From Haloterrigena turkmenica DSM 5511 (GTDB lineage Archaea; Halobacteriota; Halobacteria; Halobacteriales; Natrialbaceae), in NCBI RefSeq assembly GCF_000025325.1, contig NC_013744.1:496001-560000 (forward strand): DNA of 64,000 nucleotides, read 5' to 3'. Every line of letters starts with the position of its first letter. The stretch's first letter is position 1. Below, piece after piece: positions 35,600 to 44,664 of this stretch. The position numbers and the translations under genes are program-made. The notes below the pieces were generated by a model. The model ran no database searches, was not told the origin of the DNA, and saw only the letters and a program-made list of their open reading frames with translations.

Positions 35600-35670
35600 C
35601 ATCACCACAGAAGAGCGTGCTATCGTCCAGGAGGACGGAGATCGAGTCCGGGGTGCGCTCATCTGGGTTT
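35600..35670 (-). pseudogene. Metallo-beta-lactamase-fold fragment
   Basis: On the minus strand 'TPDSISVLLDDSTLFCGDAA' is a very good match to the segment after HxxGH in MBL-fold hydrolases (normally PGHTPDSISLLL...LFCGDAAM). The conserved GH just before it has become 'DERTPDS', and nothing after 'AAM' continues the domain. It is a 20-odd-residue scrap fused to the truncated membrane gene at 35269-35590. Confidence 0.5.
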
Positions 35671-35782
35671 GTTTCGCCAGTATCGGCGTGTTCGGGCGCG
35701 AAGTGCTAGCGGGCCGTGCGGTGGGTGTCGCCCCCTGTCGTCGACCCCCGTTCTTCATGCTGATTGTGGGTGTTCGTTCCGT

Positions 35783-36226
35783 ATGGATCGAGTCGAGTAC
35801 GTCTACACGATCGGAATGTCCGACGAAGAGATCGAAGAACGCCTCGAGCGCGTCGAAACCGGGGTACTCGCGCTCGCGGCCGATGACGACGCGTACGCGA
35901 TTCCCGTCGCACACCACTACGAATCGGGCTCGCTCTACGTCCGGCTGTCGACCGACGGCTCGAGTACGAAGCTCTCGTACCTCGAGGACACGGAGACTGC
36001 GTGTTTCACGATGTACGACGTCGGCGAGTCCGGCGACTCCTGGAGCATCGTCGTCACCGGGCCGCTCCGGAAACTGACCGGACGAGAGCGGACGCAGTTC
36101 GACGAGACGGCGGTCAACGAGTCGTTCCTCGAGCTCCGGATCTTCGACGAGGACGTCGCGGCGGTCGATCTCGAGATCTACGAGATAGAGACCGAGACGG
36201 TTACCGGTCGGCGGACCGGCGAGTGA
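35783..36226 (+). CDS. PPOX-family flavin-binding protein (divergent copy)
   Basis: A 147-residue split-barrel protein. The start 'MDRVEYVYTIGMSDEEIEER' is followed by 'ETGVLALAADDDAYAIPVAH', 'SLYVRLS' and 'SWSIVVTGPLRKL', the usual PPOX core. It is shorter than the copy at 23218 and lacks the C-terminal 'GIKHQGLPP' strand. The acidic composition is typical. ATG 35783 is chosen as the first Met with a PPOX-like N-terminus. The cofactor (FMN or F420) and substrate are unknown. Confidence 0.85.
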   Translation: MDRVEYVYTIGMSDEEIEERLERVETGVLALAADDDAYAIPVAHHYESGSLYVRLSTDGSSTKLSYLEDTETACFTMYDVGESGDSWSIVVTGPLRKLTGRERTQFDETAVNESFLELRIFDEDVAAVDLEIYEIETETVTGRRTGE

Positions 36227-36313
36227 CGCTGCTTCGCGACGGGGGCGAAGACGGCGAATCGAGGCTACCGATTTACGTTCGCCGTCGTCGCAGTGATACG
36301 GTGACACAGAGCG

Positions 36314-37681
36314 ATGACACGAAACGCCTTCACGAGCGATCCGTCTGTTGGCTCCGACTCGTCGATGCTGATCGACCGGTACCTGGCCGAGTACGACGTC
36401 ACGACGATCCGCCACGCGGTCGTCGACGCCGATCCCGAGACGACCTACGAGGCGATGCTTACCACCGACCTGCTGGACACCGGGCCGATCGTCCGCGCCC
36501 TCGGGGCGCTGCGAGCCGCGCCGATGGCGATCGCGCGCCGAATCCGAGGGGATTCCGGGGCGCCGCCGCCCGAGCGGATGCGGTTCGTCAACGTTCCGGA
36601 GACCGACGAGTGGACGCTGCTCGACGAAGCGCACGGCGAGGAGTTCGTCTTCGGTGCGGTCGGGACGTTCTGGAAACCGGAGATCGAGTGGCGACGGATC
36701 GACTCGGCGGAGTTCTCGGGGTTCGACGAGCCGGGGTACGCGAAACTCGCGATCGGTCTGTCGGTCCGCCCATACGGCGAGGGGCGAACGCTGCTGTCAT
36801 ACGAGGCGCGCACCGCGACAACCGACGACAGCGCCCGCCGGAACTTCCGACGGTACTGGCGCGTCATCGGCCCGTTCGCGGGCTACCTGATGTCGCGCGC
36901 GCTCGAGCGGATCGAGGCCGACGCGGAGACCCGAGCGAGCGGGGAATCGACGGAGTCCAGTCCCGAGGGCGAAAAACGAGGTCGCGGGAACGAGACCGGC
37001 CGACGAGTCCTTGCCACAGCCGCGGTCCTCTTCGCGGGCGCCTACCACGTCGCGATCCGACCCTGGCACCGTCGCTGGGGTGCGACCGAAGACGAAGCGC
37101 GAGGGCCGCTCCCTGGCGACGACCTCCTCCCGGACGCGTCGGAGCAGGTCACCCACGCGATCGAGATCGACGCTCCCGCCGAGGCGGTCTGGCCGTGGCT
37201 CGTCCAGATCGGACAGGACCGCGGCGGCTTCTACAGCTACGACTGGCTGGAGCAAGCCGTCGGCGCGGATATCCACAACGTCGATCGGATCGTCCCGGAG
37301 TACCAGGACCTCGAGGAGGGCGACGTCGTCAGGTTGGCGCCCGAGGACTATCCCATCTCGTCGCCCGAATCCGCGCCGGAGGTCGCACGGTTCGACCCCG
37401 AGCGAGCGCTCGTCCTCAGGCCGTCCGGCGACTCGCCGGCGTGGACCTGGGCGTTCGTCCTGAAACCGATCGACGAGGGGACGACGCGACTGCTCGCTCG
37501 CATGCGTTCGAATCCACGCCGGTCGTCGATCGGGTCGCGGGCGGCGCATCCGATCCTCGGCGAGGCGGTCGACTACCTCTTCTGGGAACCGGCGCACTTC
37601 CTCATGGAACGAAAGATGCTTCGGGGAATCAAACGCCGCGCCGAACGGGTAGACCGAACGGAGTCACCCACGATGGCCTGA
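36314..37681 (+). CDS. SRPBCC protein with two START-like domains
   Basis: A 455-residue protein. Domain 1 (about 25-205, 'IRHAVVDADPETTYEAMLTT') and domain 2 (about 270-440, 'THAIEIDAPAEAVWPWLVQI') both look like SRPBCC/Bet v1 ligand-binding folds. A Glu/Arg-rich linker and a short hydrophobic stretch ('VLATAAVLFAGAYHVAIRPW', about 230-250) join them; the latter may be a membrane-associated helix. Duplicated SRPBCC proteins of this type occur in haloarchaea and actinobacteria and probably bind lipids or hydrophobic molecules. Start ATG 36314. No operon partner. Confidence 0.8.
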   Translation: MTRNAFTSDPSVGSDSSMLIDRYLAEYDVTTIRHAVVDADPETTYEAMLTTDLLDTGPIVRALGALRAAPMAIARRIRGDSGAPPPERMRFVNVPETDEWTLLDEAHGEEFVFGAVGTFWKPEIEWRRIDSAEFSGFDEPGYAKLAIGLSVRPYGEGRTLLSYEARTATTDDSARRNFRRYWRVIGPFAGYLMSRALERIEADAETRASGESTESSPEGEKRGRGNETGRRVLATAAVLFAGAYHVAIRPWHRRWGATEDEARGPLPGDDLLPDASEQVTHAIEIDAPAEAVWPWLVQIGQDRGGFYSYDWLEQAVGADIHNVDRIVPEYQDLEEGDVVRLAPEDYPISSPESAPEVARFDPERALVLRPSGDSPAWTWAFVLKPIDEGTTRLLARMRSNPRRSSIGSRAAHPILGEAVDYLFWEPAHFLMERKMLRGIKRRAERVDRTESPTMA

Positions 37682-37810
37682 GGGTCCGTCGGCTGCCTAT
37701 CGATTCGCGCCCGGTCCCGTGCGATTGACGGGACGTTCGAGCCCGCGGTCGCAAAAGCCATTTCAACGGTGCTCGGTGTACTAGATTCCAGCGAACGGAG
37801 AATAAAAGCC

Positions 37811-38692
37811 ATGGAGCCGAACCGACTCCGGGCCGTTTCTCGCGAGAGTCCGGTACCAATCTAGAGCCGGACCGAGGTTAGCCACGGGACTTCTCGCGCT
37901 CGCCGTCGGACTGGCGGGAAACTCGCTTCTCGGTCCGCTGGGCGCCGACATCGTCGAGTATCCGCTCTCGGAGACGCTCGTGAACCAGACGATCGGACTC
38001 GAGGCCGTCTCGCTGCTGATCGTCGCACCGTGGAGCGCTGCGGCGGCAGTGCTCGTAATTCGTGGCGACCGTGCGGGATCGGTACTGGCCGTTCCACCGG
38101 CCGCATACGCGGCGTACATGTTCCCCCAGTACGTCGTCGGCCCGCAGTACCTCGAGTACTCCCCTGTGATCGCGCTCCACCTGTCGATCTTCGTTCTCAG
38201 CGGTGGCGTCCTCCTGCGTGCGGGACCCGTATCTCGGTCAACCACCTGCCGGCACTGTCACGGCGGAGAGAACGGCTGCTTGCGGCCGTGTTGATCCTTC
38301 TCGCAGGTTTCACGCTTTCCCGTTACGGCTCCGCGCTTCAGGGGATACTGACCGGGGGTTCGTTCCCCGAGGAGTACGCCGCCGATCCGTCGACGTACTG
38401 GTCGATCTTCCTGCTCGACCTCGGCGTCGTGGTGCCGGTCACGCTCGCGGCCAGCGCGGGCCTCGTTCGAGGGGCGGCGTGGGCCGAAAAGGCGCTGTAT
38501 GAAATCGTCGGCTGGTTCGTCCTCGTCCCGATCTCCGTCTCGGCGATGGCGATCACCATGCCGGTCAACGACGATCCGAACGCCGCTATCGGTAACACGG
38601 TTGTACTCGGTATCGTCGCCCTGCTGTTCGCCGGATTCGCCGCTCGGCTGTACCGTCTCCTGTTCCGTGAGGAAACGGGGGACACCCTGTGA
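37811..38692 (+). pseudogene. Frameshifted polytopic membrane protein
   Basis: Two overlapping open frames together give one membrane protein of about 290 residues. The first (from about 37860 to 38235) has helices 'LATGLLALAVGLAGNSLLGP' and 'AVSLLIVAPWSAAAAVLVI'. A frame change is then needed near 38225 to continue with 'LLAAVLILLAGFTLSRYGSA' through to TGA 38690-38692. A second break lies near 37850: ATG 37811 runs into TAG at 37862-37864. The frame preceding the first helix has no start. The gene is probably dead. The family is haloarchaeal and unnamed. Confidence 0.65.
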
Positions 38693-38779
38693 GCCGGACG
38701 CGGCGATTCGACACGGTAGACGATCGAACGGGAGGTCTGACGCAGTAGTTTTATTTCACTATTCGTCGTATGTGATTCG

Positions 38780-39799
38780 ATGGCCTGGTCCGCTATCGAC
38801 GAGCTGCGCCCGGCGTTCGAGGCGACGAGAGGACTGTTGCTTCCGTTCGATCTGCGACGGTGGCTCGCGCTCGCGGTGATCGCGTTCTTCGTATCGGGCG
38901 CCAGCGGTGGAAACCCCGGCGTCTCGACGACGGCCGGGGATACGCCGCGGGACGAGTCGCCGGTTGCCGAACCGCCACCGCCGATCGACGGTCCCATCGC
39001 GATACCCGAAATCAATCTCGGCTGGATCATTCTGGCGATCGGAATCGCTGCGGCGATCGGGCTCGTGCTACTGTTCTTCGGCGCGGTCATGGAGTTCGTG
39101 TTCGTTCGAGTCGTCACCGACCGCGACGTTCGATTGCGAACGCATACGCGAGAAAACGTCTCCAACGGTGCGACGCTGCTCCTGTTTCGAATCGCGCTCG
39201 TCCTCGGCATCGCGATACTGATCATAGTCCCGGCCGTCGTTTCCTTGTTCTTGCTCTCTCCGCTCTTCCTCGGGCTGCTAGCGATCCTCTTCGTGCCGAT
39301 TCTCATCGCAGTCGCGATCGGTATCTGGCTCGTCCACCGGTTCACAGTCGACTTCGTCGTTCCGGTGATGCTCCTCGAGGACAGAGGGATTCTCGAGGCG
39401 TGGGGTGCGTTTTGGCCGGCCCTGAAGGAGGAGTGGAAGCAATACGGCGTGTACGCGCTCGTTCGCCTCGGGCTCGGCGTTGTCGCGGGATTCGTCGCGG
39501 GCATCGGATTCGTCGCTATCGGTCTCGTCCTCGCCGTCCCGTTCGGAATCGTCGCAGTCGTCCTCTATCTCGTCTTCGAAACGGCGCTCGGATTACTATC
39601 GATCGCGATCGGCGCACTGGCAGTGATCGCCCTCTCGTATGTGCTGTCGGTACTCATTGCGGGGATAACGCTCGTTCAGGCCCCGATCCAGACCTATCTT
39701 CGATACTACTCGCTGTTCGTGCTCGGTAGCATCACCCCGCCGTTCGACGTAGTGCGTTCGCTTCGGTCGACGGAGACGGATCAGACCGATGCGGGGTAG
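38780..39799 (+). CDS. DUF7544 membrane protein
   Basis: A 339-residue membrane protein of the haloarchaeal DUF7544 family. It has an N-terminal amphipathic segment ('LLPFDLRRWLALAVIAFFVS'), a Pro-rich loop, then six or seven hydrophobic helices. The cytoplasmic 'HTRENVSNGATLLLFRIAL' and the 'ITPPFDVV' near the end are typical. An AT-rich TATTTT element 25-30 nt upstream suggests a leaderless start at ATG 38780. Function unknown; no conserved catalytic residues are apparent. Confidence 0.8.
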   Translation: MAWSAIDELRPAFEATRGLLLPFDLRRWLALAVIAFFVSGASGGNPGVSTTAGDTPRDESPVAEPPPPIDGPIAIPEINLGWIILAIGIAAAIGLVLLFFGAVMEFVFVRVVTDRDVRLRTHTRENVSNGATLLLFRIALVLGIAILIIVPAVVSLFLLSPLFLGLLAILFVPILIAVAIGIWLVHRFTVDFVVPVMLLEDRGILEAWGAFWPALKEEWKQYGVYALVRLGLGVVAGFVAGIGFVAIGLVLAVPFGIVAVVLYLVFETALGLLSIAIGALAVIALSYVLSVLIAGITLVQAPIQTYLRYYSLFVLGSITPPFDVVRSLRSTETDQTDAG

Positions 39800-39948
39800 C
39801 CTCGATGTGCGGTCGTTCGTTCCCAACGGATCCCGTCACAGCCGTCGGCCGTAACGCGGATCGATCTCGGCCGATTATCGGCATCTTTTCGAACGGAGGT
39901 CCAGCCCCGCAGGTTCAAAGAACCGGCTCCAGCGCACGAGCCGCGGCT

Positions 39949-40548
39949 TCAGCCGGGCAGGAACAGGTTCAGAATCGCGACGACGATCCCCGCGAGCCCC
40001 ATCCTGACGCCGGCGACGATCCAGTTCTGTTTCGAGATCGAGCCGAGATACGCACCGAATGCGAACAACACGCCGACGCCGACGGCGATGGCGAGCAGCG
40101 TCGCCTCGAGCATGGAGACGACGACGCCCTCCGCGAGGAAGGGAATCAGCGGCAGGAGAATGCCGATGAGCGGGCCGATTCCGCTCGCCACCGCGTTGAC
40201 CTTGCGAGCGCCCGCCCGCCGCTGCTGGACCGCCGTGTCCTCGAGGTCGGTCAGCATCGCTCGCTCGAGCTCCATCAGTTCGGCCTGTTTCTCGGCGCGT
40301 TCGATCTCCCAGACGCTCCAGATCCCCGACGTTCCCAGTCCGACGGCCGCGCCGAGACCGATCGTGATCACGGTGAGGCCGTCGGAAACGCCCGACAGGT
40401 AGGCGCCGACGACGACGCCGATGCTCGTCAGGGTACCGTCGAACCCGTTCGAGATGAAGTATCGCCGCGAGATCGATCTGACCTCCTCGTCCTCGAGGAG
40501 ACCGCGAAGGGCATCGAGGCGGTCGCGAAGCCGAGTCACATCGCTCAC
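39949..40548 (-). CDS. VIT1/CCC1-family transporter (metal-ion transporter-like)
   Basis: A 199-residue membrane protein with about five helices. 'YFISNGFDGTLTSIGVVVGA' (about 30-50) is the VIT1/CCC1 signature of vacuolar iron/manganese transporters. Between helices 2 and 3 is the charged segment 'ERAEKQAELMELERAML', which in VIT1 forms the metal-binding cytoplasmic helix region. The GTG at 40548 is the start: it is 5 bases after the DUF211 stop, so the two genes form an operon. Iron or manganese transport is inferred from family. Confidence 0.82.
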   Translation of the reverse strand: MSDVTRLRDRLDALRGLLEDEEVRSISRRYFISNGFDGTLTSIGVVVGAYLSGVSDGLTVITIGLGAAVGLGTSGIWSVWEIERAEKQAELMELERAMLTDLEDTAVQQRRAGARKVNAVASGIGPLIGILLPLIPFLAEGVVVSMLEATLLAIAVGVGVLFAFGAYLGSISKQNWIVAGVRMGLAGIVVAILNLFLPG

Positions 40549-40552
40549 CGCC

Positions 40553-40846
40553 TCACCGATCCTGCGGCGTGTCGATCTGTTCGACGAGGTGCTCGCCGCA
40601 GACGACCTGATCGATCGAGTGAATCGTCCCGCCGAGGTCGGTGATCGCCTGCTCGAGCGCGTCCGCATCGATGCCGTCCCCTTCGATCGTGAGCTTGAGG
40701 TTCTGAACCTCGCGATCGGTCTCGACCAGAACCACGTTGACGCCGTCGGCGCCCGGGCAGTCGGCGGTAACGTCGGCGAACTCGAGGATGTTCGGCTCCT
40801 GTGGTTTCATGACGTCGAGGACGAGCCGTCGTATCGGTGGCGACAT
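40553..40846 (-). CDS. DUF211 domain protein
   Basis: A 97-residue protein of the archaeal DUF211 family. It begins 'MSPPIRRLVLDVMKPQEPNI' and carries 'GVNVVLVETDREVQNLKLTI', a ferredoxin-like beta-alpha-beta pattern, and 'DVTADCPGADG'. It is the first gene of an operon with the VIT1-like transporter (4-nt gap to its GTG). DUF211 genes are often found next to VIT1/CCC1 genes in archaea, so it probably serves metal transport, perhaps as a sensor or chaperone. Confidence 0.85.
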   Translation of the reverse strand: MSPPIRRLVLDVMKPQEPNILEFADVTADCPGADGVNVVLVETDREVQNLKLTIEGDGIDADALEQAITDLGGTIHSIDQVVCGEHLVEQIDTPQDR

Positions 40847-40996
40847 ACCCTGATGCTCGCGGGCGATGCCCTTAGTGGCGGGGGACGATCTGCAACCGCG
40901 TTTACGGTACTCGTGCCTACGACGAATGGCAGTTTATAGAGAACGGGGACGCGTCGGATCTCGCTGCTGTCCGCGTTCCCCGTGTTGACCGACCGC

Positions 40997-41190
40997 TTAC
41001 GGCTCGAGTCGCCCGACGAGCACAGCGACGGCGAGATACGCGGGGAGACAGACGACGACCTCCGCGGCGATGAGTCCCCAGTCTCCCGCATCGAGGGGCA
41101 CCGTTCCGAAGTACCGGTTGAGCGGCATGTAGAGCACCGCGAGCTGGAGGGCGATCGACGTCGCGACGGCGGCAGCGCTCGCACCCGCCG
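40997..41190 (-). pseudogene. C-terminal fragment of a cation-transporting P-type ATPase
   Basis: On the minus strand the last about 60 codons read 'AVATSIALQLAVLYMPLNRY', 'FGTVPLDAGDWGLIAAEVVV' and 'CLPAYLAVAVLVGRLEP', the final two transmembrane segments of H+/Ca2+-type P-ATPases (cf. 'PxLNxxFGTVPL'). The preceding ~800 residues, including the DKTGT and GDGxND motifs, are absent. The frame upstream of 41190 is not protein-like. Confidence 0.7.
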
Positions 41191-41326
41191 GGCGTGACGC
41201 CGCGCGCGTCAGCGACGTGGGCGACGGGGTCGTCACGGCCGCGGTCCGAGAACGAGGGCGACGACCGCCCGGAGGCGTCACGACGACGTCGACGAAGCGG
41301 CGACACGGGTTCCACGGGTCCGACGG

Positions 41327-44086
41327 CTATTCCGTCGATCGGTTCTGTCCGGACCTCGACAACAGCGAGTCGAACACCTTTCGCTGCGCCTTCCGAAGGT
41401 GCTGATTGAACGTCGGCGGTGCGATTTCCAGCGATTCGGCGACCTCCTCGCCGGACGCGTCGCGCGGCCACTCGTAGTAGCCCGCGTGGTATGCCGCCTC
41501 GAGGGCCGATCGCTGGCGATCGGTGAGGACCGCCGTCAGCGCGTGGCGAGCGCGGTCGGTCGTGTCCTGCCGTCGTTCGAGCTGACGGTGTTTCAGTAGT
41601 TCCGCCGTGGGGTAGGCGTCCTGCACGACGTTGACAACCTGTCGGACTTTCGCACCCGACGCCACGTGGATCGTCATGCGATAATCGCCGCCTTCGATGA
41701 CGGCGCTCTCGACCGACCCGCCGAGCGAAGCGACCGTCGACAGCACCGGCGGCTCGGAGAGTCGGAGTTCGAACCGCGTCGCTGCGTCGCCGCCTCGATA
41801 CGTGACGGCTTTCCAGTGGGGAAGCGTTTCGACGATCGCCTCCAGGCCGTCGATCGCGTCCGGAGTCGCGCTCCCGTAAACGAGGAACTCGTCGTCCTCG
41901 ATCGGGACCGTGTGGTCGAGCGTGATCCGTCCGGCCGACGGAACGTCGAGGTCGAGTTCGTCCAACAGATCTCTAATTCGGAAGTCGAGTTCGACGACGT
42001 CGTCGCTCATCAGGGCACGCTTGCGCTCTGTCGAAGCGATGGCGTGACCGATCACATCCCCCAGTTGGCCGAGCACGGCGCGCTCTCGACCATCGAACGC
42101 GTTCGGCCGATCGGCGTAGACGCTCAACACGCCGTAGATGGTCTCTTCGTGGACGATCGGGATCGCGGCCGACGACCGGATCTCGTACTCCTCGAGGTGG
42201 CCCCGCCAGGGTTCGTATCTGGAGTCGTCACGGATATCCTGCGTGGTCTGGATCTCGCGTTTCCGAACGGCCCTGCCCGTCGCTCCGCCGCTTCGCTCGT
42301 CGTCCGGATCGACGGAGATGGCGATCCCCTCGAGGTACTCCGCCACGCCGCCGGCCTCGGTTCGAACGTTCACCGTCTGATCGGCGGCGTCGACGTCGCC
42401 GATCCACGCGAACAGATACGAGTCCGTCGCGGCGAGGTGCTCGCAGACGCTCCGCTCGATCTCCTCGCGCGTCGACCGGTCGATGGCCTCATCGATGATG
42501 TCGCGGACGACGCCGTTGAGGGAGTCGAGCGCGGCGAGTTGTTCGTGCTGGCGCTTCAGTTCCCGCTCGCGATCGTTCCGGTCGATGGCGGTCGCGAGTA
42601 CGTTCGCGACCGACTGAACGAAGGCGACGTCGTGTTCCGAGAACGCCCGGTGATCGGTGTCGTGGACTCCGAGGACCCCCCAGGGATCCTCACTGGAACC
42701 GATAATGACGCTGATACCGCTCGTGACGTCGTGGTCGGTCAACAGGTCGGGCCCGCTGAAGCGCGACTCCGAGTCGAGGTCGTCTACCAGGACCGGATCC
42801 CCAGACGCCAGCGTATAGGCGGCCTGTGACTCGTCTTCGATGGCCGAGACGGTCGTCGTTCCGACGACGTTCGGATCCCAGCCGGAACCCTGTCGCAACC
42901 GGAGTTCGTCGGCGGTCCGATCGAGAACGAGCGCCTTGGAGTAGTCCGTCTCGAGCGTCGTGGTGAGCAGGTCGGCCGCGTCGGCCAGCAGTTCGTCCAG
43001 GTCCCGGCTCTCGAGCGCCCGCTGACCGAGGTCCGCAACGACTTCCTGTTGCCGGATCCGTCGTCTAAGCGTCCGTTCCCGTTCGATGCGATCGGAGACG
43101 TCGCGAACCACGCCGCAGCGGCCGTCGGTTTCGCCCAGCGGGAACGGGGCCAGCCTGCTCTCACACGGAACGGTCGCTCCGCCGTCGGTCTGTAGATCGA
43201 GCTCGATGGTCGCGGAACCTCGTTCGCCCGTCGCGATTTCCTCGGCCAGCGACTCGGCCCGCGTCGTGATCTCGGCGTCGTGGACGGTCGTCGCGTGCGC
43301 CCCGAGGAGTTCGTCCCGGTCGTATCCCGTCAGTTCACAGAAGCCGTCGTTGACCGCGACGAACCGGGCGTCCTCGTCGACCGCGTAGACGCCGTCGGGG
43401 ACGGTCTCGACGAGCCGCTCGTACTGTTCGAGTTCCCGTTCGCGCGACGCGCGCTGCTTCCGATCGGTGACGTCGTGGTAGAGTTCGATCCGTCCGCCCG
43501 CGTACGCCCCGGTCTCGATCGGCTCGCTGCGGTGCTCGAGCCAGCGCGGTTCGCGCTCCTCCTCCGCCGTCACGCGACACTCGAATCGTTCGGCGTACGT
43601 GTTGTCGTCGTAGGTCGCCAGAACGGTGTCGACGAACGCGGTCGCGTCGTCGACCGCGGACGCGATGTCGGTCTCGACGAGTCGGCGTTTGTTCCGCCCG
43701 AGGACGCGCTCGCGGTCGAGATCGAAGTATCGCTCGGCCGTCTCGTTGAGCCACGCGACGTTGAACGACTCGTCGAGGACGAACACGCCGATGTCGGTCC
43801 TGTCGAGAGCGGCGGCGAGCAGGGACTCGGCTTCGACCGGCCAGTCTCCGGAACCGAGCGGTCGATCGGTTCTCGCCGACGGGGGCCGCCACCACACCCG
43901 GGCGCTCGCCCCGACGCGCTTGGTCTCGAGTTCGCCGCGTTCGACGAGTCGCTCCAGTCGCTCGTACGTGCTCCGTCGACCGAGTTCGAGATCGTCCGCC
44001 AGTTCGGTCGTCGTCCGCGGGATCCCGGCCTCGTCGAAGAGCGCGAGCGTCTCCCGAAGGGCCTCCGTCAGCGATCGAGACGTCAT
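41327..44086 (-). CDS. PAS/GAF sensor-regulator with N-terminal HTH and C-terminal Bat HTH_10
   Basis: A 919-residue one-component sensor with nearly the same plan as 10230-12761. It has an N-terminal winged helix (about 1-70, ending 'GASARVWWRP'), two PAS domains (about 80-190, 'VFVLDESFNVAWLNETAERY'; about 215-330, 'ETVPDGVYAVDEDARFVAVN'), two GAF domains (about 345-500 and 525-690), the Bat-associated domain, and HTH_10 at about 855-912 ('LTDRQRSALEAAYHAGYYEW'). No kinase domain. The stop is at 41327. A DUF7344 gene starts divergently 190 bp away. The sensed signal is unknown. Confidence 0.9.
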   Translation of the reverse strand: MTSRSLTEALRETLALFDEAGIPRTTTELADDLELGRRSTYERLERLVERGELETKRVGASARVWWRPPSARTDRPLGSGDWPVEAESLLAAALDRTDIGVFVLDESFNVAWLNETAERYFDLDRERVLGRNKRRLVETDIASAVDDATAFVDTVLATYDDNTYAERFECRVTAEEEREPRWLEHRSEPIETGAYAGGRIELYHDVTDRKQRASRERELEQYERLVETVPDGVYAVDEDARFVAVNDGFCELTGYDRDELLGAHATTVHDAEITTRAESLAEEIATGERGSATIELDLQTDGGATVPCESRLAPFPLGETDGRCGVVRDVSDRIERERTLRRRIRQQEVVADLGQRALESRDLDELLADAADLLTTTLETDYSKALVLDRTADELRLRQGSGWDPNVVGTTTVSAIEDESQAAYTLASGDPVLVDDLDSESRFSGPDLLTDHDVTSGISVIIGSSEDPWGVLGVHDTDHRAFSEHDVAFVQSVANVLATAIDRNDRERELKRQHEQLAALDSLNGVVRDIIDEAIDRSTREEIERSVCEHLAATDSYLFAWIGDVDAADQTVNVRTEAGGVAEYLEGIAISVDPDDERSGGATGRAVRKREIQTTQDIRDDSRYEPWRGHLEEYEIRSSAAIPIVHEETIYGVLSVYADRPNAFDGRERAVLGQLGDVIGHAIASTERKRALMSDDVVELDFRIRDLLDELDLDVPSAGRITLDHTVPIEDDEFLVYGSATPDAIDGLEAIVETLPHWKAVTYRGGDAATRFELRLSEPPVLSTVASLGGSVESAVIEGGDYRMTIHVASGAKVRQVVNVVQDAYPTAELLKHRQLERRQDTTDRARHALTAVLTDRQRSALEAAYHAGYYEWPRDASGEEVAESLEIAPPTFNQHLRKAQRKVFDSLLSRSGQNRSTE

Positions 44087-44275
44087 TACGGGGGATTAGC
44101 GACGCGGGCGCATTAACCCTCCGCCGGTGGAGGCAACTCGGGGGCGATTTCGCGCTGACCGGGATCGAAGTCCGGAGTCGACGCGAACCGCGTCGGACTT
44201 ATCGAGTCGGCGCGCGGATTTCACCTATGTGGTTTTACCGTGGTCTTACGACCGACCGTCTGCTGAGTGTGACGT

Positions 44276-44647
44276 ATGGTGACCTCGCCGGTCGACCGGA
44301 GGACGTTCAAGATGATCAACTCTGTACGCGCCGCATCCGATGCGGGCGAACTGACCGCGAGCGAGTGCCATCGATTACTCGCGGACGAGCGACGTAGAAT
44401 GACGCTCGACGTGCTCGCGGGGCGAAACGATCCTATCGACCTCGCCGAGTTGGCAGTCGGGATCGCGGCACGGGAAGACGGTGTGAACGAGGTAGACGAA
44501 TCGACCGTGACGAGCGTGGCCCGCTCGCTCCACCACGTTCACCTCCCGAAACTCTCCGATCACGGCGTGATAGAGTATAATTCGGACGCGAACCGCATCG
44601 AGTCGTGTCCGCACCGACTCGACGGACTGTTTTCGGACGGCGAGTAA
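44276..44647 (+). CDS. DUF7344 domain protein (divergent from Bat-type sensor)
   Basis: A 123-residue DUF7344 protein with the family segments 'CHRLLADERRRMTLDVLAGR' (about 34-53) and 'LHHVHLPKLSDHGVIEYNSD' (about 82-101). The fold is winged-helix-like. It is transcribed away from the PAS/GAF/Bat sensor at 41327-44086, sharing a 190-bp intergenic region. This is the third DUF7344 gene next to a Bat-family gene in the window. A start at 44311 (MINSVRAAS) is also possible. Confidence 0.8.
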   Translation: MVTSPVDRRTFKMINSVRAASDAGELTASECHRLLADERRRMTLDVLAGRNDPIDLAELAVGIAAREDGVNEVDESTVTSVARSLHHVHLPKLSDHGVIEYNSDANRIESCPHRLDGLFSDGE

Positions 44648-44664
44648 CGACATTCGGTTCCGCG

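Noticed and set aside
35027-36634. 535-residue minus-strand frame across the PPOX gene
   Set aside because: Overlaps the PPOX gene, the SRPBCC start and relics in a different frame; Arg-rich translation without motifs.
36001-37728. 575-residue plus-strand frame over the SRPBCC gene
   Set aside because: Out-of-frame shadow of the SRPBCC gene, Arg-rich and without domains.
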